NCBI GenBank assembly: GCA_963932145.1
Contig: OZ010581.1
Span: 83,302,093 to 83,366,092, forward strand
Direction: 5' to 3'
DNA from: Acanthosepion lycidas
Taxonomy: Eukaryota > Mollusca > Cephalopoda > Sepiida > Sepiidae
Length of the DNA: 64,000 bases
Shown: one piece after another, positions 1 to 12,516 of the stretch
Position numbering within the stretch: the first letter of the stretch is position 1
Layout: every line of letters begins with the position of its first letter
The notes under the pieces: generated by a model
What the model was told of the DNA's origin: nothing
Seen by the model: only the letters and a program-made list of their open reading frames with translations
The model's database searches: none
Position numbers and translations under genes: made by a program

Positions 1-2017
1 TTTGATTCTTTTTTTTCTCCCCCCCCCCATACTAATCTTTGGTCACATCAGCTGATGCAAGAAAAACAAGATTTTTACCTAAGATTTTGAACATGCTAGA
101 AGGGATTAAAAAATTTAATAATCAAAAAATACTTTGTTCTTTCCTCATAATAATAATAAAGATTTTTACACTAAAAGTTTGGGGCATTTATTCATCATAA
201 TATGCTCTTTTTTCAGTGAATTAATAAATGGATGTGTGATAAAAAGCTGCAAGGATTTTTTTTTTTTTGTTAATCATTCTTGTTTCCTTATAAGTAATTA
301 TAGTTCAGCAGATAGGGTACAGACCTGTCCTTTAATTTCCCTATAAATATTGGCTAGCCATCTTTAAAATTCATATTTCTATGATGTAGGACAAGACCTT
401 AATATTAGAGTACAAAAACTATAACTATAGATGTTATTTAAAATTCAAATTTTAAATTTCAGCATTATTTCATGTGTTTAAATGTGATGATGCTTAAGTC
501 AATATGCAAGTGAAATTAATTTCTAGGGAGAATGTTAATCAGTTGTTAAATATATTCAAAATGTAGATGATCTCATCCAGCTTTAGTTTCATTTTTTAAA
601 TAAGGGTCTCAAGAATCTGTAGTTTTTTTTTTGGGGGGGTGAGGTTTTTTTTAAAATAGTATCATATGTGAGGTGCTACATACAAGTGGGAGAAACATAA
701 ATACCTAACAATTAACAAATTCTGGAATCCCTTCAATGACTTTTCAGAATCCCTTTATAGATATAATGAAATTATTCCAAACAGGGAATTTGTTGATCAG
801 GTTTAGGATAGACATCCTGTTAGTGAGTATAATCTTACCAAAACAAGACCTCATTTTTTGCTACAGAGATGCCAGCAAAAAACGTTGACACTGAAGTTTT
901 CTTGTTACAACATGAAAATGGTTTCAGTATATGCTGATGAAAGATTGTTGCCATAAAAAGGTATGTCTTTCAGTGATGCATGTTCAGTACTGACACTTGT
1001 ATGTCTTTTGAAGACTTTCTGCAATTAATATTGGTTAACATTAATATACAGCTACACAGCTCCATACCAAACAAGAATCAATGTACTATCTTGTGGCACA
1101 TTCCTTCTTTCATCTTGATTAAAGCAATTTATTTGTGCCAAAGTAGCCTTTCTGTTAGCTTGCACCTCTGTTCCATTCTACCAAATACTTGTTAGCTGTT
1201 TGTAATTCCACCTCTACCTTAAACTACTTTCAAAATATACTTACCACAACTCCACAATCCCAGTCATTTTGGAAATGTTCTGCCCTAATATTCTGGGCAT
1301 AATTTGGTCTTCTATCAAAGTCACTCAAATTTATCTTGTCTGTAACTGCAGCATTCAACATTTCATCTGACTCTATTGTAATAGGATGATAGCTATTATT
1401 TTTGTCAAATTTTGTTCATTGGAGATAATTTTAATAAATTTAATTAAAAAAAAGATTACTTTTGATTGTATTTTAGCAGCTGGCAATTTTGTCAAAATTA
1501 GCCCATTTTGTTTTGGTATTTTTTGTTATTTTTTTTTTTGTTTTTTTGACATTGAACATGGAAACATTTGGGTAGATCAGTTTAGATTGATAGCAATCAA
1601 ATCAAAACATTATTTTACAATGTTGAAAATAATTAACATTCTCAAAATATCCAAATTGAAAATCAGCTGTACCAACTTGTTCATATTAGATATGCTGTTT
1701 CCACATCAGTTAAGAAAAGGAAAAAAAAAAACTACTGGACTACATTTAAAAACAAATTGTAATAGGCAATGAAAAGTAAACACTTTACAACAATTAGGAA
1801 TGTTTGTGGCAAGTGAAGTATTCATCACTAACTATACCAAAGTCTAATATTCTTCCAAAGGTGATTGGTGTCTCTAATTATTCTAATAGAGAACAGTACT
1901 TCTTTGAATTTAATGTTTAATTCTCTAGCTCTTGTTAGAACTCTTTCTTATACCACCATATACATCCTTTTTTATGTATGTGTGTAATATATGATATATA
2001 TTATACATAAAAAATAT
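1..2017. other. Presumed intron, no gene seen
   Basis: AT-rich sequence with short poly-C, poly-T and poly-G runs and three short chance open frames. No splice-bounded conserved protein or recognisable transposon was seen. It is inferred to be intronic because an acceptor-bounded exon lies downstream on the same strand and no other gene is visible. Confidence 0.5.
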
Positions 2018-2493
2018 GTCTCCATTGCGACACAAAAATTACCATGTTTTGAAACTGAAGCTCAAATCTTGAAATTTTAAGTTTAAACTTAAAATTTGGA
2101 GCTCTGTTCCATTCTCAAGTGATGCTAAGAATAACTTAGAAAAAAAAAAAGCTGTCATGTTATTGTCTGGTTTAATTAATCTTATTAAGGTTTACACTAT
2201 TTGGCATTTTTTTGACAGCTTGAAAGAAAGTCAAGAAAGCATAACCCCTACCCAATCTTGACCAACTTTAAATTTCCCACACAAAGATACACTTGCTTTC
2301 TACACCCATCACCCCCTTAATAAAAAAAAAAAATGGGAATTCTCTTAACACTGCAAATTTAACTTAAAAATAGATTAAATCCGATTTTTTCTTTTCCTTT
2401 TTTTTTTTTTTTTTTTTTTTTTTTCTAAGTTATTCTTAGCATTGCTTTTCAGCTTCAGTTTCGAAACAGTAATTTCTGTGTTGCGATGGAGAC
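2018..2493. mobile_element. Foldback/MITE-like element with inverted arms
   Basis: The left end reads GTCTCCATTGCGACACAAAA and the right end, reverse-complemented, reads GTCTCCATCGCAACACAGAA. Both arms continue through a GAAACTGAAGCT segment and GCTAAGAATAACTTAG into poly-A/poly-T. The left arm (about 2018-2150) carries extra bases, including a perfect 26-base palindrome. The right arm is about 2415-2493. There is no coding potential. The layout fits a non-autonomous DNA transposon or foldback repeat. No clear target-site duplication was found and the superfamily is unassigned. Confidence 0.7.
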
Positions 2494-2679
2494 ACCTTTT
2501 AAAAAAAATAATTATCATATTATGCTCTACTTTGTATCAGGCACTGTTTTTTAAAAATAAAAATAATTGCTAAAGAACTCTGGATTATAAATCTGACTGT
2601 TCTTTCCTATTATTTGAATATATATATAAAATGCAGGTTTGGTTGAAGACTAATGGGAGTTCATTAAGACTTTTTCTAC

Positions 2680-2713
<34 letters not shown>

Positions 2714-2914
2714 CATTTCACTCCAAGCAAGGCAATAAAGCTATTAAGATGCAAGAGGTTACTGAGTGTTAGATAATGAGAAAATATACTAAGGAGAAAA
2801 GACAATAAAAGAACAAGACATTCATATTGCATTTAAATTTTTGAAGATTAAAGCTGATTGGGGTGCAAGAAGCCAGAAGAGAGTTCCACAAGAAGTTTGA
2901 GAGAAGAAAATGTT

Positions 2915-4115
2915 AGTATAAAACTTAGTTACATCTAGCCATTTCAACTGTAAAATGTTGAGACCTTCCCACCAATCCAGTACGGCACTTAAATTTATAA
3001 AGTCTAGTTACCATAGAGGAAAATCTATTAGAACAATTACCATGAAAGTGTTTATAGAAAAGGCACAGGGAGGCTACATTACAGCAATGGGAATGTGACT
3101 GAAGCAGAGATCCCAGGTCAGGACCAATAACATTGCAGATTCTTCTTTGGATTTTATCAGGAGCACCAGACCAGATGTTGCAGTAATATTCAAAGTAAAG
3201 ATGAATGATAGACTTATAAATATGTAACATAGATTCTGGAAAAAAAATTGTCTAGCTCGGCACAGTGAATCAATTTTCCTAGCTGCAGGCTTAGTAATTG
3301 ATTCAATATACTCTTTCCACTTCATAGCGGAAGATGCAATGAGCCATTCTCCTGGAGATTAGCATCAGCCATGTTGGTAGAAATAAAAAAAGGGTTCTCT
3401 CAGATGATTAAAAGATGCAGTTTCATTTTGGATGTGGTAAAATTAACGAGCCATTTCTTGCCCCATTTAACAACAAATTGTAGGTCATTTTTAAGATCAG
3501 CTGCCAATTTGTACTTGTTGAACCATTCAGACTTACTAATAAGACAGAAGTAAATAGTTGTCATTAGCATAAATACAGAGGTGAGAACTGATGCCATCAG
3601 GAAGGTCACTTATGAAAATTATGAACAACATAGGTCCAAGGATAGAGCCCAGGGGAACACCTGTTTTAATGCAAAAAAAAAAAAACTGAAAGAGTAGCTA
3701 TTCAAGACAACTTTCATTTCACACTTTGATAACAAAGACTGAATCATTTCAAAAATTCATCCAGGAGTACCATAACCTTTCAACTTGTTACAAAACCCTG
3801 TCAAATGCCTTCAAGATATCATTCTTATCTAAAATTTGATAGACTCTTTCAGCAATAATCATTAACACATCAGCAGCTGACCTAGAGAAGCAAAAGCCAT
3901 ATTGCTTATCAGAAAGAAACCCTTACAATGTGAGATGCTTAACCAATTCAAAATTGGTTAGAGCTTCTAGTACTTTTGCCAAAAAGAGGTAGAAAGCTAA
4001 TAGGCTGATAGAAGGATCAGACAGTTCACCTGAGTTCTTAAAGAGTTCATACCATTTTATTGTTTCTGGGAAAATATGAACAAAAGTTGTCCAATTGGCC
4101 ATAAATACATGGCAT
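2915..4115 (-). mobile_element. LINE (non-LTR retrotransposon) relic, family 1 copy A
   Basis: Read on the minus strand, the segment carries successive parts of a LINE reverse transcriptase. These are SDPSISLLAFYLFLAKVLEA (early palm, near 4010), QYGF (near 3905), GVPLGSILGPMLF then ISDLPDGISS (near 3650-3590), and LVNFTTSKMKL (near 3440). The C-terminal part SHCCNVASLCLFYKHFHG (near 3090-3040) follows, with TRLYKF. Frame changes and stops are frequent, so the copy is dead. The 5' end is missing (5' truncation is normal for LINEs) and the 3' end lacks the tail seen in the copies at 21.0 and 46.9 kb. The domain style suggests the CR1/Jockey side of the LINE tree; the clade is not certain. Confidence 0.85.
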
Positions 4116-4968
4116 ATAAGCATCATTGGATACCTAAAATTTATTCACCAACAGACATATCACCTATCATAATTAAAAATGTCTATAAACATCCATCACT
4201 TCCACTTCCAAAAATAAAACCAACAATTCTCAAAAAAACTACTACTAGGCAGCACCACACAAGTTCAGTTATACAACCACTTAAGAAATACATACACACA
4301 AACCAACAATGTCACCATAGGTTCACTTATTGTTTCAATAATGATCATCAAAATTCTACATGTCAGTGTTAGAAAATCTGAGAACAACTTTGAAAATTAA
4401 TCATTTTTAACTTCACATGAATTTAACATCAATAACGGACTCCTTTTTTTTCTTTTTTCTTTTTCTTTTTTTTTTTTTTTTTTTTTTTAGATGTATTAAG
4501 TGATTTAGATTATAACTTTAAAACCTCCATTTTTAAAAACCAACTAATGACTAATAGCACCAAAGCCAACATAAAAGAACATACTTAATATATACTACAT
4601 GTTCAATAACTTAAAAGCATGAAACAAACATTTCTTATCAGTAGTGACAGACTGAGGTAAAAGTAAAAGAGCAATGATACCTTCAATGAGAAATTAAATA
4701 ATGATAAACAAATGTGAAAAGTTTAGTCACAACACAAGGCAGGTAATTGCAAATGTAAATTGATTTTGATTTTTGTATGGTTTAAAAATTTTCAGGACAG
4801 TTTTTTCAAAATGTTCCTGAAACGGGGGGAAAAAATATGTCTGGAGCCTTTTTATTAATATAATTATCCTATTTCATGAGAAAAATTTTAAATTTTGAGA
4901 AATTTCTTTCATTTTTTGTTTTTAAGCCTACATCATGCTAATCAGGAGAGCTAGAACCCATACTTGTA
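4116..4968. other. Presumed intron, no gene seen
   Basis: AT-rich DNA with a 98-codon open frame at 4076-4372 that has no recognisable family and a T/C-rich tract at 4440-4488. Nothing else is supported. Confidence 0.5.
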
Positions 4969-5602
4969 CAGGTTAGGAATCCTTTATCCAAAATTCATGG
5001 GATTGGAAATAGTTCAGTTTACAGATTTTTTTAGATTTTGGAATACAGGCTATTTAATTTGTATATAGCATCTATAAAATGAGGCGGCTTGAGAAGGGAA
5101 CCCAAACATAAACATGATATCCCTTTATATTTCATAATACAGCTAGTTTTATATGAATAGCATATACTCTGAAAGTAGTATATAAATTTAATAAATTTTG
5201 TGTACATACAGATACAGGTAATAATGCTAGTCATATAATGATCACACAGAATTTTAAGTGGTGAAATTAAGATTTCATGTAAAAATGACATTATGTATTT
5301 TCTGTACATGTACAAAAAATATGATCACTACTTACAAAAATATATAAATATCTTTACTAAGCACAAAACACTTGGTAAGTAAACCACGAGTGAAGGTATT
5401 GCTATGACAATTGCTAGCAAAAAAACTGGCAGCAATGTAGGCTATGTAGCTGGGCTGGGGAACCCCCACTTCAGGGTAGATGAGGTCACTTACAACAGCT
5501 GCACATCAACTAGGAACGTTCCCAGTGCTTTCTGAAATTTTCCATTTGTGGTAAATCATGTCAGCAAACTTTTGGAATTTCAAATAAAGGATACTCAACC
5601 TG
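4969..5602. mobile_element. Tigger-like MITE (Tc1/mariner/pogo group)
   Basis: The left terminus CAGGTTAGGAATCCTTTATC matches the reverse complement of the right terminus, CAGGTTGAGTATCCTTTATT. The left end is preceded by TA; the matching right flank reads TC, so a TA duplication may have decayed. The 634-base interior is non-coding. From memory, the ends and internal stretches such as AGATTTTGGAATA and GAACCCAAACATAAAC strongly resemble a mammalian Tigger-type element whose ends read CAGGTTGAGTATCCCTTATC. This is therefore a non-autonomous element that would need a pogo/Tigger transposase supplied elsewhere. Decay of the ends suggests it is old. Confidence 0.75.
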
Positions 5603-8600
5603 TCAAGGATAAAATTTCATATTGTTAAGGAAAGTATTTTTCATAATTTTAATGATAAATTGCTATTATGAAATGCTCAAGAATAGCACCATGGTAATGA
5701 TGTCAAAGGTACTTAAAAAAATAAAATGAAATAATAAACTTGGTATGTTTCAGAACTCAAAAGAAACAAATAAATTGACTCTTGATGTTTTTTTTCTCCT
5801 TAAACTAAATCTTTGCGATCTCATTTGCTCATAGTTTTAAGATAACCTTTCATATTGCAACAGAATAATATATCATTAACATCTTTTCACTTTTTCCTTT
5901 TTAGAATAAGAATTTTGTACTTTGCTTAACAAACTTTTAAAGCTACAACTCCAAAATGTCAAGAGCTTTATTTCTGTATTTCACCCAATGGAAAATATTT
6001 TGTGTGACACAAGATCCAGATGCTTTTACTAAAAATTAGATTTCAATTGTTTTGAACTGAATCAATGGTTTGATATCCAGTTTCCAGAGTCCTATTCTAA
6101 ACTTTTGAGGAAGAATTGTGATTGATGAAAAGAATGATTCATTTTGAGTATTCAAGTAGCTTACAAATAAATTCAACATATGCTTGATTGTAACTTGCCT
6201 GTAGTTTCTACTCAGTGTCATTTTTTTAAATCAACATATACTTTTCTACTATTTCAAAGAACGATTTGTCTCTTAGCAAGGAGTATGGCAGCTACTAGAT
6301 TGTTGGTGGTCAGGAATGAAGAGTACAGATATCTTTTTATACATTCTTACATCATATTTCTGCTTACATTGTGAAATACTATTGGATTTTCTGCTGACCA
6401 GCTAAAATACTTTGTGTTACTTGGAAAACCTTAAGCTTTGAACTGATCAAAACATGTTGCTGCTCTACTCAAACTATACATGGTTTGGATTGAGCTACTA
6501 ATCCTTATGTTTAACTATTGTGACATTGGATTAATTAAAATTGTTGTTCAAAGGAGACATAAACATGGATGTCAGCATCCTGACACCATTAATTATATTC
6601 TAAACAATATTTTTTAGAAAGTACCAAAAGACAAAAACAAATACAAAAGAATTATTTTACACAAAAAAGATAATTTCAGTCATTTAAACTTCAATGTTTA
6701 CATTTATCACTAATTATATCATATTTTGCCATATTGTTTGTTTTTTTCCAAGTAAAATCTTTCAGAAATAAATTTAATCACATACCTCCCCTCCAATCAC
6801 TCACACACTTTTTTCATCAGATAGAAGAAAGTAAATGGCTATTTTTGCATTGCATTTGATTGATCTGTTTTGTATTGTTCTCTCAGACTTATGTGATTAT
6901 ATGTATATCATTTTAAAACTCTACTTTCAGGTAGTATTTGAATTTTTGAATTTTTTTTTTTGATAATGGTATCAAAGCAAAAATGATTAAATTAAATTTT
7001 CATGTCAAAATCTTCCATGAGTTGAAACTCAGCTCCTCCACTGCTAAAGCTACTTACACAGTACTTAGAAACTGGAGTCAGCTTCATAATGGACCTTGTG
7101 TCATTGGTTTCCCAAATTTGCTTTTGGCAATCTGGATTTCCAAGATGAGCATAATTGTGGTTGCAAGGCACTACTCAACAATAAAGAATTGAGGATAATC
7201 ATTGAGGAACAAACATTGAAGATTGAGTGAAAATCAGTTAGAAGAGATATGGTACAAATCAGCAAAAATGAAAAAGAAAATGCAGGAATGGGTACTCACT
7301 TTTCTAATAGATGATCAGATTGCATGGTTGCAATTTGCTTGCTTGTTTAAAAAATGACACTTTGTTTGCTGTTGTTGAAAAGTAGTTTCTGTATAATAAT
7401 CAGAAACCTGGCATTTTGGGGATTTGCTAATTTCCTTCCTTTCAACCTCTTGGTGTTTTTATGGTATTGTAATAGATTACTTACAATGGAATACTTACAA
7501 CCTGTTCATACAGTCATAGTAGTGCCCTATTATTATAATTTGAAACTGCTGCATCAAAAGTTGCAGACATTTTAGCTTGCAATAGTGAAAAGATGTTTAT
7601 CCTGTTGCAGGATAAATCACTTCAGAAAAACTGATGCAGTTAGAAATTAAAGTCTTGTCACATCCTCCCTTTTCACCATGTCTCCTACTGATTGCCTTTT
7701 TTCTACCTTTGGGTGTACATCAATACAGATGACCTGGTTGAAAATACCTATGATGCTCATGACTCCAGTTTTTACATGATAGAATAAATTCACTGACAGA
7801 TCATTAGCAACATTTGTGTTATTTCTATTGGTGCTTGCTTTAACTAATAGTGCTGTTTGAGCCTAGTTATGATATTTTAAAGTTTGTGGTTCAAAATGTA
7901 TATTTATTTTGTTCCAATCTGGTAGTTAATTTAATGATTACTTAACTCACAACTGCACCATGAAAAAATTTGAAACTAGTTAAAATATGAAAAATGGAAA
8001 GATTGACGGTTTCAAACTGTCAAGTGAGGAGTGGGTCTTATCAGCATGCAGCAGGTGGTGTTAACAAGTAGTTGACTAATGGGAACTGACTGAGAAAAAT
8101 GATTCACCATTCAATAGTATAGATGTCAAAATGAATATAATTTTTCTTTCATGTTGCTGTCTGCATATTTTATGAAAGTTCTATAAGGGTTATTTTCACC
8201 TTTACTCCTGAGTATATAGAAATGTTAGTCATCATGTATGTGTTGGGGGACAGCATCTAAAAGTAAACTTTTTTTTATATATAATTGTCTTTATGTTGAA
8301 TAACTACAAGAGAAATTTTACCACAGGCTGTAAAATTGTCATGTGGGCCTTCATACAAAATATATCAATTTTCTCAATAATTTTCATTGCATATTTATGA
8401 TATATACTCGTGTACATTGGTAGTTTTTTTGAAGATGTTAAAATTCATGTATTTTCAGTTACTGGTGCACTATACACAGGTAAATGTCTTAAATTCAGGC
8501 AAAAAAGGTCTTTTGATGATTTTTAAAAAAATGTGGATAAATTAGCTATTTTCAAGATCTTTTGTTTCAAGCATTAAACTTTTTTTCCTGTAATGTTCCA

Positions 8601-9190
8601 TTATTACTTTCTTACTGGCACAGATTATAACAATCAAATTAACTTTCAGATTTTCCATATCCATACTAAGAAATGGATAACAAGTGATCTCCTCCAATTA
8701 TTCCTTGTTCAGGAATTGAAGGCATGACAGTCATTGTGAATTTTGTTAAAATCTATACTTAAAAATATCATTAACAAAAAATGTATCTGCTTATCTCTTA
8801 GAAAATTGACTTCTCTTTTTCTAGTTGAAAAATTTAAGCTATATCTTGAGAGCATGTATAATTATCTTTTGACTTGTATTTTTCTTTTAGCACAATATTC
8901 AGGTTGTTTTTGCATTCTAAACTTTATATGGTATTTTAAAAAAAAAGATGACCTGTTTTAAGATAAAAAAATAAAAGGAAAACTATTCAAAATTTCATAA
9001 TTAGATAAGATTTCTTTTATTAAGTAAAAGTAATTGATAATTTTCTTTTACTTTTTTTTTTTGAGTAACTTTATAATTCCATTCACTACAAAATTTTCTT
9101 CGTAGAGAACTGCTCTAGGTGCCATTTGCAGTCTTTCAGAGAATTGATTTTTTTTTCTCTCACATTAAATGAATTCCATAATAAGTAGAA
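5603..9190. other. Presumed intron, no gene or recognised element
   Basis: About 3.6 kb of AT-rich DNA. Open frames are all under 75 codons and match no family I know. Short T runs are present. I see no tandem array or inverted pair of note. Confidence 0.5.
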
Positions 9191-9857
9191 TCTTACTTAT
9201 TATAAAACGCAGATTGTGTGTGTGTGTGTGTCTGTACGTTTATATATTGGATAGAATTTCCTACATTTTTTCAACCGATTTCAACAAAACTTCACAGGAC
9301 TGCGTAAAATTACCTTGCGGTGGTTCTGACAATGCCAAAAATTGGAAAAACACAATTGTTTTTGTATGAAATCAATTTGAAAACATGATAAAACCCGATT
9401 CTGTCGCCAGAATGAAAGGGAGACAACTCATCTCGAGTTATACTTATTATAAAACCCAGGTTGTTTGTGTGTGTGTGTGCATTTGTTTATATATGGGATC
9501 GTATTTCCTACATCTTTCAACCAATTTCAACAAAACTTCACTTTTTTTTTTGACAGGTAGTGTTTCTTATTGTCTTGCACACTTTTTTCTTTATTTTTAC
9601 ATTCAAAATTCCATTTACAAGACAATTGTTTATAATAAAATTCTATTCAATTGATAGACTCATAACGATTGAAAACAATGTTTGGGTTTGACCAATTCGT
9701 AAAAAAAAAAAAAAAAAAAAAACCTTATTAAGACATGCGTGTCCGTCAACCTTAAACAATAATCTTTGTCAATTTTATTTTTCAGTCTTTATGATGGTCG
9801 ATACTTGATCTATCTCTTACTGTTACATCCCCGGGCAATGCCAGGCTCTACTGCTAG
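9191..9857 (+). mobile_element. Helitron-like non-autonomous element
   Basis: The 3' end has an imperfect hairpin CCCGG-GCAATG-CCAGG (about 9831-9845), followed eight bases later by CTAG and then T. A 5' end TC follows an A at 9190. This matches the Helitron rule: 5' TC, 3' hairpin plus CTRR, and insertion between A and T without target duplication. The 5' region reads TTACTTATTATAAAAC and runs into a GT array. The same 5' segment recurs at about 9440, so one copy is nested in or duplicated within another. No Rep/helicase gene is present. The call rests on the termini only. Confidence 0.6.
9420..9540 (+). repeat. Second copy of the Helitron-like 5' segment
   Basis: ACTTATTATAAAACCCAGG, then a GT array, then TATATATGGGATCGTATTTC and CAACAAAACTTCAC repeats the order found at 9195-9297. 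The spacing is about 245 bases. This indicates tandem duplication or nested insertion of the same element. Confidence 0.7.
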
Positions 9858-10039
9858 TAAATGATAAATAAAGCAAAAGAAACAATATCTGGTGACTGTG
9901 GAACATAGGTGAACAGTTTCCAACCAAGCTGTAACAAGTTTTTGACTGGTTACCAAAGAAATATACTTTTCACTGTTATCTGAATGGAATATTAAACCTT
10001 TGCTCTTTATAGGAGTAGATAGGTTAGCTTATCGTTCAG

Positions 10040-10121
10040 TTCACACACGTACACCTACCCGTTTTTTTTTAAACATGAGTAGAGGTTTATCCTTTGTTTC
10101 CTGTTTGGACTGGGTTTCCAG
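10040..10121 (+). repeat. Dispersed repeat, copy 1
   Basis: GAGTAGAGGTTTATCCTTTG and then TTTCCTGTTT and TGGGTTTCCAG recur at 11309-11372 in the same orientation. The function is unknown; it is probably part of an interspersed repeat. Confidence 0.6.
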
Positions 10122-10279
10122 ATTCTTCCAAGTCTACTTCCACCGTATTACTTTTAATGTCTCCAACTGAACTCTGAAATGTTATACACTAATTAAATCT
10201 TGACAACTTAAAGTCTGGAGTTGGCCATTGTTTTTCCTGTATAGCCCGAGGAACTTCATTTGTTTTTTTTTTTTTTCAC

Positions 10280-10375
10280 CCACCTTTTTTCACGTTCATA
10301 CAATACCACGCAGTAATCCTCTACCTTGAGTGGTTCTTGGGCCTTCAATTTGATGAACATTATTAAAAAAAACTA
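10280..10375 (+). mobile_element. LINE 3'-tail fragment (same tail as 23.9 kb)
   Basis: A CTCTACCTTGAGTGGTTCTT segment followed by GGGCC matches the 3' untranslated part that follows the LINE C-terminal fragment at 23573-23930, where it reads CATCTACCTCGAGTGGCTCT. No coding sequence survives in this copy. Confidence 0.5.
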
Positions 10376-10872
10376 ATTTCTGTTGCTTTTGGTCTAATTG
10401 GAAGTCATATGGATTCAAATCATTTAGAAGGGTTTTGTAAGGAACACTATATAGACAGCATCATTTCATTTGAAGGTGATTCATTTCACTTGCCTCATAA
10501 TCTTTTTGCATTGTTGTAAAGTATTCAAATTTCATTGCCTGTTACAATTTATATAGTTACAATATTTTAAGTTAGAAATCATTTTGTTTTTAATATTTAA
10601 CTTAATATGGAAACAAGGTATTAAAACGACTAATATAAAAAAAAAAAACTTATGCAAATGATTTTCAATATTTAATTTTGGGCATTTTGTGAATGTTGCT
10701 TATCTCTTGTATTGTATAATGTCTTGATTCGATTGCTTTTAATGTTAACTGATCTACTCTATTTTGGAGCATTGTTCAGTAAGAAATCTCCAGTACAAAA
10801 GCTAACAAACATTTTTAACATTTGATCATTCACAGTACCTTCTTCATTAATTGCAAATATTGCATTTTTACC

Positions 10873-10874
<2 letters not shown>

Positions 10875-10903
<29 letters not shown>
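10875..10903 (+). repeat. (GT)n microsatellite
   Basis: Fourteen uninterrupted GT units. A (CA) array on the same strand begins 98 bases downstream, making a complementary pair. Confidence 0.97.
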
Positions 10904-10906
<3 letters not shown>

Positions 10907-10998
10907 TGTTTTTTATGTAAAAAGTAATATGGTAAAAAGTTTTCTTCCATTTCAATGTTAGATTTTTTTTCTCTTTTGTCTTTCTGTGTATATATGTT

Positions 10999-11001
<3 letters not shown>

Positions 11002-11037
<36 letters not shown>
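11002..11037 (+). repeat. (CA)n microsatellite
   Basis: About eighteen CA units, complementary to the GT array at 10875-10903. Confidence 0.97.
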
Positions 11038-11038
<1 letters not shown>

Positions 11039-11308
11039 TTACTAATTTAAATTGTAACAGTTGTGATACTTTACCTATTCATATAATTATTAATAAATTT
11101 TCTCCTGATATCCTTATAAATACTAAGCAAAAGTGACAGGTTCACTAATTTCTTTTTAATTACTAAGTTTATAATGACTTTCTTTAAACATAAATTTATG
11201 ATAGGACCTTAGATTTCTACGGTCTTATGCTTTAATTACAAATTTAAATATATAACTGCATGGTAGTATTATTGAATATTAGTTGACCGGTTCACCTATT
11301 GTCCAATT

Positions 11309-11372
11309 CACACTCCTTGGTGTTTTGAACAGGAGTAGAGGTTTATTCCTTATTTCCTGTTTAGGATTGGGT
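11309..11372 (+). repeat. Dispersed repeat, copy 2
   Basis: GAGTAGAGGTTTATTCCTTA, TTTCCTGTTT and TGGGTTTCCAG match the copy at 10040-10121 with a few changes. Confidence 0.6.
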
Positions 11373-11821
11373 TTCCAGTATTGATGGGACGATACCAATA
11401 TTTTTACCAATTCTGATACCTACAATGATTAAATTTCATTATTTTCAGGCTCTACAGTTGATTAATGAACACAGTACATTTATTAATAAAACATTTAATA
11501 GAAAAATGAGTTCAAAAGCTTATAAAGTTAGATATCCTTTCTATTTTAAAAAAATATTGGGTAATAGTTTAAGCAATAAAGAGAACAATTTCTGTATATG
11601 AATCACTTAAAGTATCTAGCTACAGTTGACGTATTGCTTTACTTTGATTATCATCAGAAATCTAAAAACAAAAAAAAAATTCCAAACTACACTTTTCTGC
11701 TTGACATTGGATACACTTGCTATAACTGGAGTCTGAAAATAATAAACATCAGTTAAAATTTAAACTTTTCAATGTTAGATAAAAAAAAATGTTTCTAGTT
11801 TTCTAATGTGTATAATTTGTC

Positions 11822-11852
<31 letters not shown>

Positions 11853-11967
11853 GTCCACCTTTTTAAATTTTAACAAGCAAAGGTGCCCTCCCTAAATGTT
11901 ATGCAATCTCCATAAAAATTTATATGTAGCATTTTTCAATGAATGGAACAAATTTAGGGGTGCCAAT

Positions 11968-12150
11968 TCAATTTCAGCATGCACTTCGAAAATAAGAGAC
12001 ACCCTAATATAGATATATATAGCAATAATAATACTCTAAGCAGAAAGACATCATCCTATGTATTGTGGTTTAATTCATGCATATATTTTGATAAAGTACA
12101 AAGAGTACCTAATCCTGCAGGAGAGTGAATAAAAAAATTTAAGTTTGCTT
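11968..12150 (+). repeat. Direct repeat, copy 1
   Basis: ATTTCAGCATGCACTTCGAA, then AATAAGAGACACCCTAATA, and further on AGGAGAGTGAATAAAAAAAT. The same two blocks recur at 12517-12640. Confidence 0.65.
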
Positions 12151-12516
12151 ACAGACATTTAGTAAGAATTAAATATGAATTATCACCGCAACTTAATAAA
12201 TAAATAAATAATGGGTATTCAATCTTATCTTTAAAAAAAAAAATAAATAAATAAAAAATTGGTCACTAATAAGTTTTACTAAAATAAATTTCTCACAACT
12301 AAAAAATTTAATAATTTTTAAAAAGAATCAAAAAGGTGTTTTATTTTTATTAAAAGAAAGAGTACAAATGCAACAACACAGTAAGAACATGTCTCTTGAT
12401 GATAATTTTTATTTTTTAAAATTTGATTGAGATTCAACTGTTACAAAATGAGATGAAAAATTATTAAAATCTTCATAAGAATGAGAACAACTGTAAATGT
12501 GTATTTTTTTTTTTTC

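Noticed and set aside
1386-1772. 128-codon open frame
   Set aside because: Phe/Ile/Lys-rich through T and A runs, typical of AT-driven chance frames, with no recognisable family.
4076-4372. 98-codon plus-strand open frame rich in His, Lys and Thr
   Set aside because: No recognisable family, overlaps the LINE copy A edge at its start, and composition is explained by A/C-rich DNA.
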